Origin: a bacterium
GTDB lineage: Bacteria > Chloroflexota > Chloroflexia > Chloroflexales > Kallotenuaceae
Direction of reading: 5' to 3'
NCBI GenBank assembly: GCA_016781505.1
Contig: JADDQF010000023.1
Coordinates: 1-38,030 of the forward strand
Length of the DNA: 38,030 nucleotides
Position numbers and translations under genes: made by a program. Positions 24,215 through 32,050 of the stretch are shown here, piece after piece (the stretch's first letter is position 1; the number at the start of each line of letters is the position of its first letter). Below the pieces are notes generated by a model, which was not told where the DNA came from, ran no database searches, and saw only the letters and a list, made by a program, of their open reading frames with translations.

Positions 24215-24688
24215 GTGGCTATCGACCAAGCTGAGTTTCGACGCGTCCTGGGTCATTTTGCCTCGGGGGTAACCGTGGTTACCGCTTGCCAGGCGGGCAT
24301 CTGTCATGGCATCACGGTCAGTTCGTTCGCCTCGCTTTCCCTTGAGCCGCCACTTGTACTGTTCTGCATCGACCAACATTCATCCTGCCATGACGCGATT
24401 GCTAACGCTGACGGCTGGGTGATTAATATTTTGGCTGAGGATGGTGAATGGTTGTCCCGACTCTTTGCCGGCCGCGATCCGGACAAGTTTGCCAAGGTAC
24501 GTTACCGCCTTGGCTTGGTCGAGGCGCCAATCTTGGATGATGCTTTGGCTGTGATCGAATGTCGGCTGCATAGTCAGCTGCCCGGCGGGGATCATACGAT
24601 CTTTGTTGGCGAAGTTGTGGCCATGGACGTGCGGCGGAACGCAAAACCATTGCTTTATTTTCGCAGCGGCTATGGCCAACTCGCTTAG
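24215..24688 (+). CDS. Flavin reductase-like FMN-binding protein
   Basis: 157 residues from GTG 24215. The family reduces free FMN or FAD with NAD(P)H for a partner oxygenase. Signature: FRRVLGHFASGVTVVTA (family 'fr..lg.fasGV.vvta'), then GITVSSFASLSLEPPLVLFCID, HSSCHDAIANADGWVINIL and DHTIFVGEVVAM. GTG is preferred because AGAGGGAG lies 6 nt upstream and the longer frame would start upstream of the promoter. No oxygenase partner is present nearby, so the target is unknown. Confidence 0.9.
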   Translation: MAIDQAEFRRVLGHFASGVTVVTACQAGICHGITVSSFASLSLEPPLVLFCIDQHSSCHDAIANADGWVINILAEDGEWLSRLFAGRDPDKFAKVRYRLGLVEAPILDDALAVIECRLHSQLPGGDHTIFVGEVVAMDVRRNAKPLLYFRSGYGQLA

Positions 24689-24810
24689 TGCGTCGCCCGG
24701 CGAGGGTTCGAGGTTGTCCCTCGATGATGTACCATCCTAAGGCTTCGAACAACTCCTGTTAAACCAAAAAGCTTCGTTGCTTATGCAATACGGAGTCGCA
24801 GCTGATCTTG

Positions 24811-24856
24811 GCAACGCAACAGCGCCCCGACGATTGTCGGGGCGCTGTTGCGTTGC
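24811..24856. terminator. Bidirectional 21-bp hairpin between convergent genes
   Basis: A perfect 21-bp stem (24811-24831 with 24836-24856) with a 4-nt GATT loop. It lies between the flavin reductase (plus) and purB (minus), the only notable structure in 24689-25016; the rest of that stretch shows no gene. No T run follows on either side, so it may end transcription in both directions or be something else. Confidence 0.7.
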
Positions 24857-25016
24857 TCTCGGTTAGCGCACGCGCAGAGGGCTCCCAGCGCTAAGTGCAA
24901 TGATCTGTACGTGCCCAGACCGAGAAGACACCATGTATCGTAACGCTTGGCCTGCACTTCGGCTATAGGAATGCAGATGCGAAGCCTAGTAGTACCGCCG
25001 ATGGCGTTCAGCCGAC

Positions 25017-26381
25017 CTAAGGTTGCAGTCGCGCAAGCGTAGCGGCAAGGCCGGTGTAGTTCTCGGGCGTGAGTGCCGCAAGCTCGGCCTTAACTGCAGG
25101 AGCGACATCCAGCGTTTGCACAAACTGCCGAATATCACCCAAGCTCGGCGTGCGGCCGCGCGTTAGCTGCTTCAGCACTTCGTAGGGCTCGGGATATCCT
25201 TCCCGCCGCAAAATCGTTTGAATCGCTTCGGCCAGGACCTCGGGATGAGCTTGCAGATCCGCCTGGAGGCGCTCAACGTTTGGCTCGATCTTGCCGAGCC
25301 CGCGGAGTGTTCGCCGATATGCCACCAAACTATGTCCAAACGCACTGCCAAGCGTACGCAGTACCGTGCTGTCGGAAAGGTCGCGCTGCAACCGCGAGAC
25401 CGGCAGCTTGCGGCTAAGCAATTCCAGCAGCGCATTCGCCACATGCAGGTTGCCTTCGCTGTTCTCGAAGTCAATCGGATTGATTTTGTGGGGCATTGTG
25501 GACGAGCCGACTTCGTTAGCCGCCATGCGCTGGCCAAAATAGCCATCGCTGATATAGCGCCACATGTCCATATCCAGATCGAGCAGAATCACATTGACGC
25601 GGCGAAGGGCATCGCACAGCTCGGCCAGCGTGTCATGGGGCTCGATCTGGGTCGTGAGCATGGTTGGCTCAAGCTCCAAGAACTTCAAAAAGGCCTGGCT
25701 GAAGCGTGGCCAGTCCACGGTTGGCAGCGCCGCGACATGCGCTGCATACGTTCCGGTCGCGCCGTTAAGCTTGCCGCTGAGCACAATTTGATTGACTGCA
25801 TCATTGGCTTTCCCTAGTCGATGCGCAAACACATTCAGCTCTTTGCCAACGGTGGTCGGCGTTGCGGGCTGGCCATGTGTGCGGGCTAGCATCGGTAGCT
25901 CGGCATACTCAACGGCGAGCTCGCGCAGCAGCGTATAAATATCGCGCACTGCCGGCACCAGCACATTGTCACGCGCGCCCCGCACCAGCAGGGCATACGC
26001 CAGGTTGTTAACATCCTCGGATGTGAGCGCCCAATGCAGCATTTCGTTCCATGCTCCCAGCTCCAACGCTGTCAGTCGCTCCCGCAGCCAATATTCAACC
26101 GCCTTTACATCATGGTTAACCCGGCGATCCCAGGCGGCAATGGCTGCCGCGTCCTCGGGCGTCCATTGGCGGTACAGCGCACGGAGCGCTCCTTGTTGGG
26201 CGGCATCCAATGCCGCGACAAACGGGATGCGCGGCGACCGTGCGAGGAAAATAAGATACTCAACCTCGACCTGAACGCGTGCCCGGTACAGCGCAGCTTC
26301 CGTTAAATAGCCGCGCAGCGGCGCAGTATCGGCCGCGTAACGTCCATCAAGCGGTGATAGCGCATCCAAGGGTGCAAGCAC
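25017..26381 (-). CDS. purB: Adenylosuccinate lyase
   Basis: 454 residues from GTG 26381. It cleaves adenylosuccinate and SAICAR in purine synthesis. The start SPLDGRYAAD and RVQVEVEYL match the E. coli-type PurB (456 residues); catalytic His169 is in THGQPATPTTVGKE, and Ser293-Ser294 sit in SSTMPHKINPIDFENSEGNL. An open frame reaches 26477 (TTG), but GTG 26381 has GGAGGAG exactly 6 nt upstream and gives the normal length, so it is chosen. Divergent from the LuxR-type regulator. The tetrameric fold is that of the fumarase superfamily. Confidence 0.94.
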   Translation of the reverse strand: MLAPLDALSPLDGRYAADTAPLRGYLTEAALYRARVQVEVEYLIFLARSPRIPFVAALDAAQQGALRALYRQWTPEDAAAIAAWDRRVNHDVKAVEYWLRERLTALELGAWNEMLHWALTSEDVNNLAYALLVRGARDNVLVPAVRDIYTLLRELAVEYAELPMLARTHGQPATPTTVGKELNVFAHRLGKANDAVNQIVLSGKLNGATGTYAAHVAALPTVDWPRFSQAFLKFLELEPTMLTTQIEPHDTLAELCDALRRVNVILLDLDMDMWRYISDGYFGQRMAANEVGSSTMPHKINPIDFENSEGNLHVANALLELLSRKLPVSRLQRDLSDSTVLRTLGSAFGHSLVAYRRTLRGLGKIEPNVERLQADLQAHPEVLAEAIQTILRREGYPEPYEVLKQLTRGRTPSLGDIRQFVQTLDVAPAVKAELAALTPENYTGLAATLARLQP

Positions 26382-26480
26382 AGCATACTCCTCCGCGAAT
26401 GTTGCGAGATATGGTAGCATACGCAACGGGGCTTTGGGCGGGAGCACTGCCGAGTCGCTTGCGTAGTGGTCGGACAATAG

Positions 26481-26510
26481 TTGCGGTACACTCTGTGATA
26501 GACGTATAAT
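26481..26510 (+). promoter_or_regulatory. Promoter of the LuxR-type regulator gene
   Basis: TTGCGG at 26481-26486 and TATAAT at 26505-26510 with an 18-bp spacer. The GTG start is at 26660, so a leader of about 145 nt is expected. Confidence 0.65.
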
Positions 26511-26659
26511 GGCGCTGCTTTCCGGTTCATGTCGCTCAGCAATGCTGTACGTACGGCCATTATTTATGCATTAGTTTGTTCTGCGAGGAACTGTTTGGCA
26601 GCTTCCGTTTGCCACAGCGTTTACCTGTTGCAGGATGCGCCGAGAAAGGTAGGATTGCG

Positions 26660-27352
26660 GTGAGCAAATCAGGCGTCGTTCTTGTTCATGCCCATCCGCT
26701 ATTTCGTCAAGGGTTGCGCTATCATCTGTCGGGCCATCCCGAGTTCCGCATCACCGGCGAGGCGGGCAATGGCCAGCAGGCAATTCAGCTCGTCGATTAC
26801 ACCGATCCCGATATTGTTTTGATCGAGATCAATCTGCCTGGCGTTAACGGTTTGGAGGTGGCGCGCGCCATCAAGCGTAGCCATCCGAATATCGGCGTCG
26901 TGCTGCTCAGCGTTGAGCAAGACGAGAAATTGATGATCAAGGCCCTGCGTGCCGGCGTGGCCGCGTTTATTCCCCACAATGTTCCCTGGGACGAGCTGCT
27001 CAAGGTGTTGCAAAACGTCCGCCGGGGCGATTATCCGATCAACGATTTAGTGCTGTCGGTTCCTGAAATGGCGGCTTCGGTGCTGGAAGAGTTCCGAATG
27101 TTGACCGCCGAAGAGCATGGCGACAATATTTATTCGCCGCTGTCGCCGCGTGAAATCGAGGTGTTGGAGCTGGTCGCGGCCGGGCGCACCAACAAGGAGA
27201 TCGCCGTCAAGCTTAACATCAGCAATCAGACCGTTAAGAATCATATATCCTCGATACTGCGCAAACTAGCGGTTAATGACCGGACGCAAGCAGTTGTTTT
27301 TGCGATGCGCCGCGGCTGGATCAAGGTCAACCAGCAAGGCGAACGGGCCTAG
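26660..27352 (+). CDS. LuxR/NarL-type response regulator with an atypical receiver
   Basis: 230 residues from GTG 26660, with AGGA upstream. An N-terminal receiver (about 5-120) and a C-terminal LuxR helix-turn-helix (about 155-225: LSPREIEVLELVAAGRTNKE, LNISNQTVKNHISSILRKL). In the receiver, the usual acidic pair is His10-Ala11 (VLVHAHPLFRQGL), the phospho-acceptor Asp is Glu56 (VLIEINLPG), and the conserved Lys is His106. The Thr/Ser at 84 remains. It probably cannot be phosphorylated; Glu may mimic a phosphorylated state. No sensor kinase is next to it. The lipoprotein gene begins 5 bp after the stop, so they are likely co-transcribed. Confidence 0.92.
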   Translation: MSKSGVVLVHAHPLFRQGLRYHLSGHPEFRITGEAGNGQQAIQLVDYTDPDIVLIEINLPGVNGLEVARAIKRSHPNIGVVLLSVEQDEKLMIKALRAGVAAFIPHNVPWDELLKVLQNVRRGDYPINDLVLSVPEMAASVLEEFRMLTAEEHGDNIYSPLSPREIEVLELVAAGRTNKEIAVKLNISNQTVKNHISSILRKLAVNDRTQAVVFAMRRGWIKVNQQGERA

Positions 27353-27357
27353 CACGC

Positions 27358-29124
27358 ATGAACAAGTGCTGGCTCGTGCTGTGTATGTGGGGCCTCATGC
27401 TGCTGGTGAGCTGCTCGGTCGACGCGCCGCCTGCATCCGTGCCGGTCAACCGCGAAACGGCGCTGGCGCTAACCCCGCAGGCAACTGCAACCCTGGCGCC
27501 AACCCGCACATCTGTGCCAACAGCTGCTGCGACCATCACGCCCACCCCGACGCTGGAGCCCACGGCAGCTCCGGAAGAGACCGCCACCACCCGAGCGTTG
27601 GTCGATGTGTCCTACTGTACCCGCTCCTTCGGTCCCGCCAACGGCGCACGGTTTAGCGCCCGCCTGGACCGCGTTCGCACCGATCAAACCGACGACTTTG
27701 AGCAAATAACATTTGTTTTTGCGGATACCAGCGGTGCGCTGCATGGCTCGGCAAGTTGTATGCTGGCCGCGGCCTGGCCGGCGGATGCCGATCTGGGTGC
27801 GAGCGCCGCGCCCGGTGCCAGAATCATCGCCGTTAGCTTGGATGATTGGGCGCACGATGACCTGTTTGCCGCCTCACCGCTCACCGAAACCGTTGAAATA
27901 ACTCCCAGTGATGTGCTGGAGCAGGTGTCGTTTGCGGCCGCCTCGCTCGACAGCCGCGGCGCCCTGCTTGGGATTGGCCTGCGCGAACCTCGGCCGTTCC
28001 GCGTCCGAGTCCAAGGCGATGAGCTGATCGTCGAGGTGGCTCGCGACGAGATCTTTCCGCCAGACGACGATCCACTGGGCTTAACCGCGGGCGACGCGCC
28101 TGCGGTTGAGCAACCGGTCTTCTTTTTGCAAGCTGGCGATGTATTTCGACTGCAGGGCGGCCGGGCGCAGGCGGTAGCGCGGACGCCGGAGCTGGAAACA
28201 GGTTTGGCGGTAAGCGCTGACGGGACGCTGTTGGCCGTGTGCCGCGCTCCGGCCGACGCGGAGCCCTTTGCGCTGCCCTATGGGGTACGCGCCACGCTGT
28301 GGACCATGCGCCCGGACGGCTCCGGGCAACAACAACTAGCCGATGTTGGCGGCTGTGCTGAGCCCGCGTTTGCCATGAGTGGCAAGACGATTGCCTTTAC
28401 CGCAAATGTTGCCCCAAGTCCCCCGGCCGTGCTGCAGGTATGGACCGTGCCCACCGTCGGCGGCGAGGCTAGTTCCGTAGCCCCCGCCGATGAATGGAGC
28501 CGATCGCTGCCACACTGGTTTGCCGATGGACGCCTGGTGTATCGGGCCAGTAATGGCAGCCAAACGATCATCTTTGTGCGCGGAGTCGATGGCCGAGAGC
28601 AAGAAGTGACGGCCCAAATGCTGACCGACGTTACCTATGATGGCGTGGGACAGTTTGTGGTCGATCCGGCCAACGGCCAGCTGGCGATTGAAGCGCTGCG
28701 TACCGCCGACGACGGTGCAGACCTTGTGGTTTTGCGGGCGGATGGCTCGTCCGTGGCGGTGGAGCAGCGTGGCTTTTGGCAGCGGCCACTTGCATTTACG
28801 CCGGATGGGTTGGTGTATCTGACGACCGAATGTCCGTCCGAAAGCGTGCTGCGCTACACCGTGCATCGCCGCCCGCCTCGCGGCTCGATCGAGACCATGT
28901 TTAGTGGCCAAACGGCCGATGGTATCGGGGCTGCGACGACGCAAGGTGATACGTTGCTGTATGTCCGCTCAACCTCCGATGCTCCTGGCGTGCGGGGGCC
29001 AAGCGTCGAGCCCGGCCTGGCTGATGAAAGCAGCATCTGGGCGATCTCCGTCGACGGCACTGCCCGAGCCCAGCTGTACACCAGCGATAGCGGCATCACG
29101 CAGCTGCAGTCGCGGGGGCCGTAG
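27358..29124 (+). CDS. Lipoprotein with AMIN-like domain and TolB-like beta-propeller
   Basis: 588 residues. Signal peptide with lipobox LVSC, Cys19; then a Thr/Pro/Ala linker (about 25-78). An AMIN-like beta domain follows (about 80-230: DDFEQITFVF...FRVRVQGDELIVEVAR), and then a region (about 245-588) of repeated blade-like motifs, such as ADGTLLAVCRAP, LWTMRPDGSGQQQLADVGG and IWAISVDGTARAQL, that resemble TolB-type propeller blades. It should sit on the outer face of the cytoplasmic membrane. Possibly regulated together with the atypical LuxR protein just upstream. No strong ribosome site is seen, consistent with coupling. Confidence 0.82.
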   Translation: MNKCWLVLCMWGLMLLVSCSVDAPPASVPVNRETALALTPQATATLAPTRTSVPTAAATITPTPTLEPTAAPEETATTRALVDVSYCTRSFGPANGARFSARLDRVRTDQTDDFEQITFVFADTSGALHGSASCMLAAAWPADADLGASAAPGARIIAVSLDDWAHDDLFAASPLTETVEITPSDVLEQVSFAAASLDSRGALLGIGLREPRPFRVRVQGDELIVEVARDEIFPPDDDPLGLTAGDAPAVEQPVFFLQAGDVFRLQGGRAQAVARTPELETGLAVSADGTLLAVCRAPADAEPFALPYGVRATLWTMRPDGSGQQQLADVGGCAEPAFAMSGKTIAFTANVAPSPPAVLQVWTVPTVGGEASSVAPADEWSRSLPHWFADGRLVYRASNGSQTIIFVRGVDGREQEVTAQMLTDVTYDGVGQFVVDPANGQLAIEALRTADDGADLVVLRADGSSVAVEQRGFWQRPLAFTPDGLVYLTTECPSESVLRYTVHRRPPRGSIETMFSGQTADGIGAATTQGDTLLYVRSTSDAPGVRGPSVEPGLADESSIWAISVDGTARAQLYTSDSGITQLQSRGP

Positions 29125-29135
29125 GAGCGCACCGG

Positions 29136-29384
29136 ATGGTGGTCGTAGGCTCGATCCTGGTTCTGGCTGCCGCCGTACTGGCACTGGCTGTCGCGGGGCT
29201 AACGCTTTGGAGCGGCTGGCGCGCTTTTCGCGATGAGCTATTGCCCGGCTTTCGCACCGTGCCGCCGCGTCCCCGCTCGCTTATTTTGACGGTGCTGGGC
29301 GTTGTGCTGCCGCTGGTGGCGATCGCCGCATTCACGCTTTACCTGGCCGGCGTATTAGTTCAGCTCAGCCTCGCCGGCTTGTAG
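29136..29384 (+). CDS. Small two-helix membrane protein
   Basis: 82 residues with helices at about 5-27 and 48-78, joined by a basic, Pro-rich loop (FRTVPPRPRS). AGGAG sits 8 nt before the ATG and the gene begins 11 bp after the lipoprotein stop, so it is part of that operon. Function unknown. Confidence 0.65.
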   Translation: MVVVGSILVLAAAVLALAVAGLTLWSGWRAFRDELLPGFRTVPPRPRSLILTVLGVVLPLVAIAAFTLYLAGVLVQLSLAGL

Positions 29385-29430
29385 CCCAACTCCACCGCAA
29401 GCATCTCTTTATCTGCTCTGCTTGGCCTTG

Positions 29431-29453
29431 GGTAAGCACAGCCTGTGCTTACC
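29431..29453. terminator. Bidirectional hairpin between convergent genes
   Basis: GGTAAGCACAG (29431-29441) and CTGTGCTTACC (29443-29453) form an almost perfect palindrome around one C. It lies between the small membrane protein (plus) and the gene at 29512 (minus), with no clear T run. Confidence 0.6.
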
Positions 29454-29511
29454 ACCGGTCTGTCCTGCTTGAGGGCGTAAAGGTCGAGATCGGCAGTGTT
29501 TGGCTGATGGC

Positions 29512-30099
29512 CTACGGTGTAGGCGTTGGCGCTACCTGGAGCAGCACAAGATTAATGACCGGTTGCCCTGGCTGCTCAACGGCCAGCGCCAAGCTGGAAG
29601 CATTGGCAATCGGCAGCGTGATGTCGAGCGGCACGGTCTGCTGGGGCTGCAGCTCCGTGGCAGGGCTGCCTGTGGAAGCATACACTGTGCCCGTCGCATC
29701 CGTAAACTTGAAGCTGTCGAGCGAGACTGGGATTGGAGCAGCGCCGATATTGGTGACGCTGCCTGCGAGCTTCAGCCCGTCCGCCACCGGCTCGATCCGG
29801 CTGATCTCGACTTGCATCACTTCGTTGCGACCGACGCGGTTGATGGGCGCGCTGGCCAAGCCTCCTAACACACGTGCCGTGGTCGTGCGGGCCAGAGCGA
29901 CCAGATTGGTTGGCACGGGTGGCAGCACAATTTGGCCGGCATTTGGAGCGGGTGGACTAGCCGCAAACTGGTGGTGCAGTGCGTCGGGCTGATTACCCGC
30001 GCGGCTTGCGATCTGAACGATCCCGATCAATACCACAAAAATCACCAGTGCCGTAACCAACGGTGGCCATCGTCCATCCGAACTGCCGTATGCGCGCAT
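29512..30099 (-). CDS. Membrane-anchored protein with a DUF4352-like Ig domain
   Basis: 196 residues from ATG 30099, which has an excellent ribosome site (GGAGGGGAGG). One membrane anchor at about residues 14-34, a Pro/Ala-rich stretch (about 45-75), then an Ig-like domain (about 90-190) with GLKLAGSVTNIGAAPIPVSL and FKFTDATGTVYAS, the pattern of extracellular DUF4352-type domains. It would face outside the cell. Divergent from the liv operon. Function unknown. Confidence 0.78.
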   Translation of the reverse strand: MRAYGSSDGRWPPLVTALVIFVVLIGIVQIASRAGNQPDALHHQFAASPPAPNAGQIVLPPVPTNLVALARTTTARVLGGLASAPINRVGRNEVMQVEISRIEPVADGLKLAGSVTNIGAAPIPVSLDSFKFTDATGTVYASTGSPATELQPQQTVPLDITLPIANASSLALAVEQPGQPVINLVLLQVAPTPTP

Positions 30100-30143
30100 T
30101 GCAAGCCTCCCCTCCGGCCGCAGTGTGCCATAGCTTTGCTTTC

Positions 30144-30173
30144 TTGACAATTATTTGACCGTCGTTGTACACT
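30144..30173 (+). promoter_or_regulatory. Strong promoter of the liv operon
   Basis: TTGACA at 30144-30149 (full consensus) and TACACT at 30168-30173 with an 18-bp spacer. The expected start near 30180 lies about 340 nt before livK, implying a long leader. Confidence 0.7.
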
Positions 30174-30179
30174 CTCTTC

Positions 30180-30519
30180 CAAAGTGTCCCGCAGAAGCAA
30201 TCTTGCTCATGGGGTCGCTGCCGGTGAAGATACGTATTGTTCAGCTTGGGAATAGGCGAAGACGTTGTTCTGTCACCGGCAGCGGTCGCTGATCTCAGCG
30301 AAAGTTCGCTTGTTTGTGGCACGTCACATATTGCGGGAAGCACCAGATCACAACCTTCCTTCGCTTTTGGTCCAGTCGTATCTCCACAGCAACCTGGCCT
30401 AACAAGGAGGTGTTCTGGCAAGAACAAGTCCAACTTAAGGATTGCGTGGCGCTCGGCCACGGCTATTCCTCGTAGGCTATGCCCGCATGGTTTGGATTAT
30501 TGAAGGAGTTCAGGAGTCC
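30180..30519 (+). promoter_or_regulatory. Long 5' leader of the liv operon with secondary structure
   Basis: No full gene is visible here. It contains: a mini-ORF at 30209-30292 (27 residues, see findings); a 12-bp stem, CGCTGCCGGTGA (30216-30227) with TCACCGGCAGCG (30273-30284), enclosing 45 nt; a full anti-SD complement AAGGAGGTG at 30404-30412 with no start codon in range, followed by hairpin GTTCT-GGCA-AGAAC (30412-30425); and hairpin CGTGGC/GCCACG (30445-30461). I do not recognise a known riboswitch class. Confidence 0.5.
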
Positions 30520-31947
30520 ATGAAACGTATCGCTTCATTTGTTATGCTGCTCGTTCTGCTGGCCTCGGCGCTGGCGGCGTGTGGCGCGGCCACACCAGCA
30601 ACGTCGACTGCACCGTCAACTGCAGCTGGCGGCACGCAAGCTTCGGTGGCGGCATCGGTCGCTGCCGCAACTACGGCGGCGTCTGCTGCCGCGTCTCCAT
30701 TGGCGGCGGCAACCACAGAAACAATGGCTACAGCCACAACCGACACGACGGCGACGACCACCGCCGGCACGGACGGAACCGCGGTTGCGGGTACGGACGG
30801 AACTGCCGTTGCGGAAGAAAACTTGCCCGACGTAAGCGCGCTCAATCTGAGCGGCATCCGTATCGGGTATCAGGGCCCGCTCTCAGGTCCGCAGGCGCAG
30901 TTCGGCACCACCGGCCTCAACGGGGCGCAGCTGGCTGTTGAGCAGCTCGGCGAGCAGATGGGCTTCCAGGGCGTGGAGATCGCGCAGTTCGACGACCAGG
31001 CAACCGAGACGGTCGGCGCCTCGAACGCCAACACCATTGCCGCCGATCAAAACATTATGTGTGTTGTCGGCCATATCAACTCGGGTGTTGCGCTGGCTGC
31101 GCTGCCGACGTACCGCGACGCCAACCTGGTGATGATCTCGCCGGCCAACACCAACCCGCGCGTCACGGAAGAATTTGACGGCACGGCGTATCGCTTGGTT
31201 GGTCGTGACGACGTGCAGGGCGTGGTCGCTGCCGACTTCGCGGTAAACGAGCTGCAGGCGAAGAATGCCTACGTGCTGCACGACCAGACGGCCTACGGCG
31301 AAGGTCTGGCGACGGTGTTCCGCGATACGCTTGAGGAACGGGGTGTCACTGTTGCCGGCTTTGCGGGCACGCAGGAACAATCCGTCTTTGACGCGGTGCT
31401 GACGCCAATCCAGGCGGCTAACCCTGACGTAATCTTCTTCGGCGGCATCTACAGCACAGTCGGCCCGTTCATTCAGCAGCTGCGTGAGCGTGGGATTGAG
31501 GCGACAGTGCTCGGCGGCGATGGTCTTGACTCGCCTGACCTGACCCGGCTGGCTGGCGAGACGGCAGTCGGCACGAACTATGTGTCGGTTTCCGGCCCGG
31601 CGAGCGCCTATCCACAGGCCGCGCAGTTCTCGGAGGATTACCAGTCTCAGTTCAACGCCCCGGCCGGCTATCCTGCCTTCCAGGCCTATGACGCGGCCAA
31701 GGCTTGTCTGCTGGCGATCGCCAACGCTGCTACAGAGGCGAACGGCAAGCCCACCCGCGAGCAAGTCGAGGCGGCGATGGAGGATGTCGATACGTTCCAG
31801 GGTGTGACCGGCACCGTTACCTTTGACGAGGAGGGCGACCGCTCGCCGGCCACCTACTACGTCTTCGAGGTCGTATCGGGCGATCCGGAGAACTGGGGCC
31901 AGAACACGGTGGCGGGTACGGTCGAAGCCGAACCGCCGGCGGAATAA
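30520..31947 (+). CDS. livK: Branched-chain amino acid ABC transporter substrate-binding lipoprotein
   Basis: 475 residues. Signal peptide with lipobox, Cys21 (LASALAACG); an unusually long Ala/Thr low-complexity linker (about 22-110, from ATPAT to TAVAEENLPD); then the periplasmic-binding fold: IRIGYQGPLSGPQAQFGTTG, VVGHINSGVALAALPTYRDA, LVMISPANTNP, YRLVGRDDVQGVVAADF, and PDVIFFGGIYSTVGPFIQQL. This matches type 1 amino-acid receptors. The substrate is inferred from the operon; Leu/Ile/Val is typical but not certain. Two ribosome sites, GAAGGAG and AGGAG, precede the ATG. A 16-bp hairpin separates it from livH. Confidence 0.93.
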   Translation: MKRIASFVMLLVLLASALAACGAATPATSTAPSTAAGGTQASVAASVAAATTAASAAASPLAAATTETMATATTDTTATTTAGTDGTAVAGTDGTAVAEENLPDVSALNLSGIRIGYQGPLSGPQAQFGTTGLNGAQLAVEQLGEQMGFQGVEIAQFDDQATETVGASNANTIAADQNIMCVVGHINSGVALAALPTYRDANLVMISPANTNPRVTEEFDGTAYRLVGRDDVQGVVAADFAVNELQAKNAYVLHDQTAYGEGLATVFRDTLEERGVTVAGFAGTQEQSVFDAVLTPIQAANPDVIFFGGIYSTVGPFIQQLRERGIEATVLGGDGLDSPDLTRLAGETAVGTNYVSVSGPASAYPQAAQFSEDYQSQFNAPAGYPAFQAYDAAKACLLAIANAATEANGKPTREQVEAAMEDVDTFQGVTGTVTFDEEGDRSPATYYVFEVVSGDPENWGQNTVAGTVEAEPPAE

Positions 31948-31965
31948 CCAGTTGCTGTAGGTTTG

Positions 31966-32000
31966 GCACAGGGGGACGAGCTTTGCTCGCCCTCCTGTGC
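31966..32000 (+). terminator. Intercistronic hairpin between livK and livH
   Basis: 16-bp stem (31966-31981 with 31985-32000) with one G-T and one A-C pair and a TTT loop. No T run follows. Likely a partial terminator or mRNA stabiliser that keeps binding-protein levels above those of the permeases. Confidence 0.6.
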
Positions 32001-32050
32001 TATCATAGGCAATCAATAAACCACGTGTTTTCCCGCAGCAGTTGTACGAA

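Noticed and set aside
30180-30519. Known riboswitch or T-box in the liv leader
   Set aside because: I looked for T-box, TPP, cobalamin and cyclic-di-GMP core motifs and saw none; reported as an unclassified leader.
30883-32016. 377-codon open frame on the minus strand
   Set aside because: Antisense to livK, whose signal peptide and binding fold are clear; no start signal for the minus frame.
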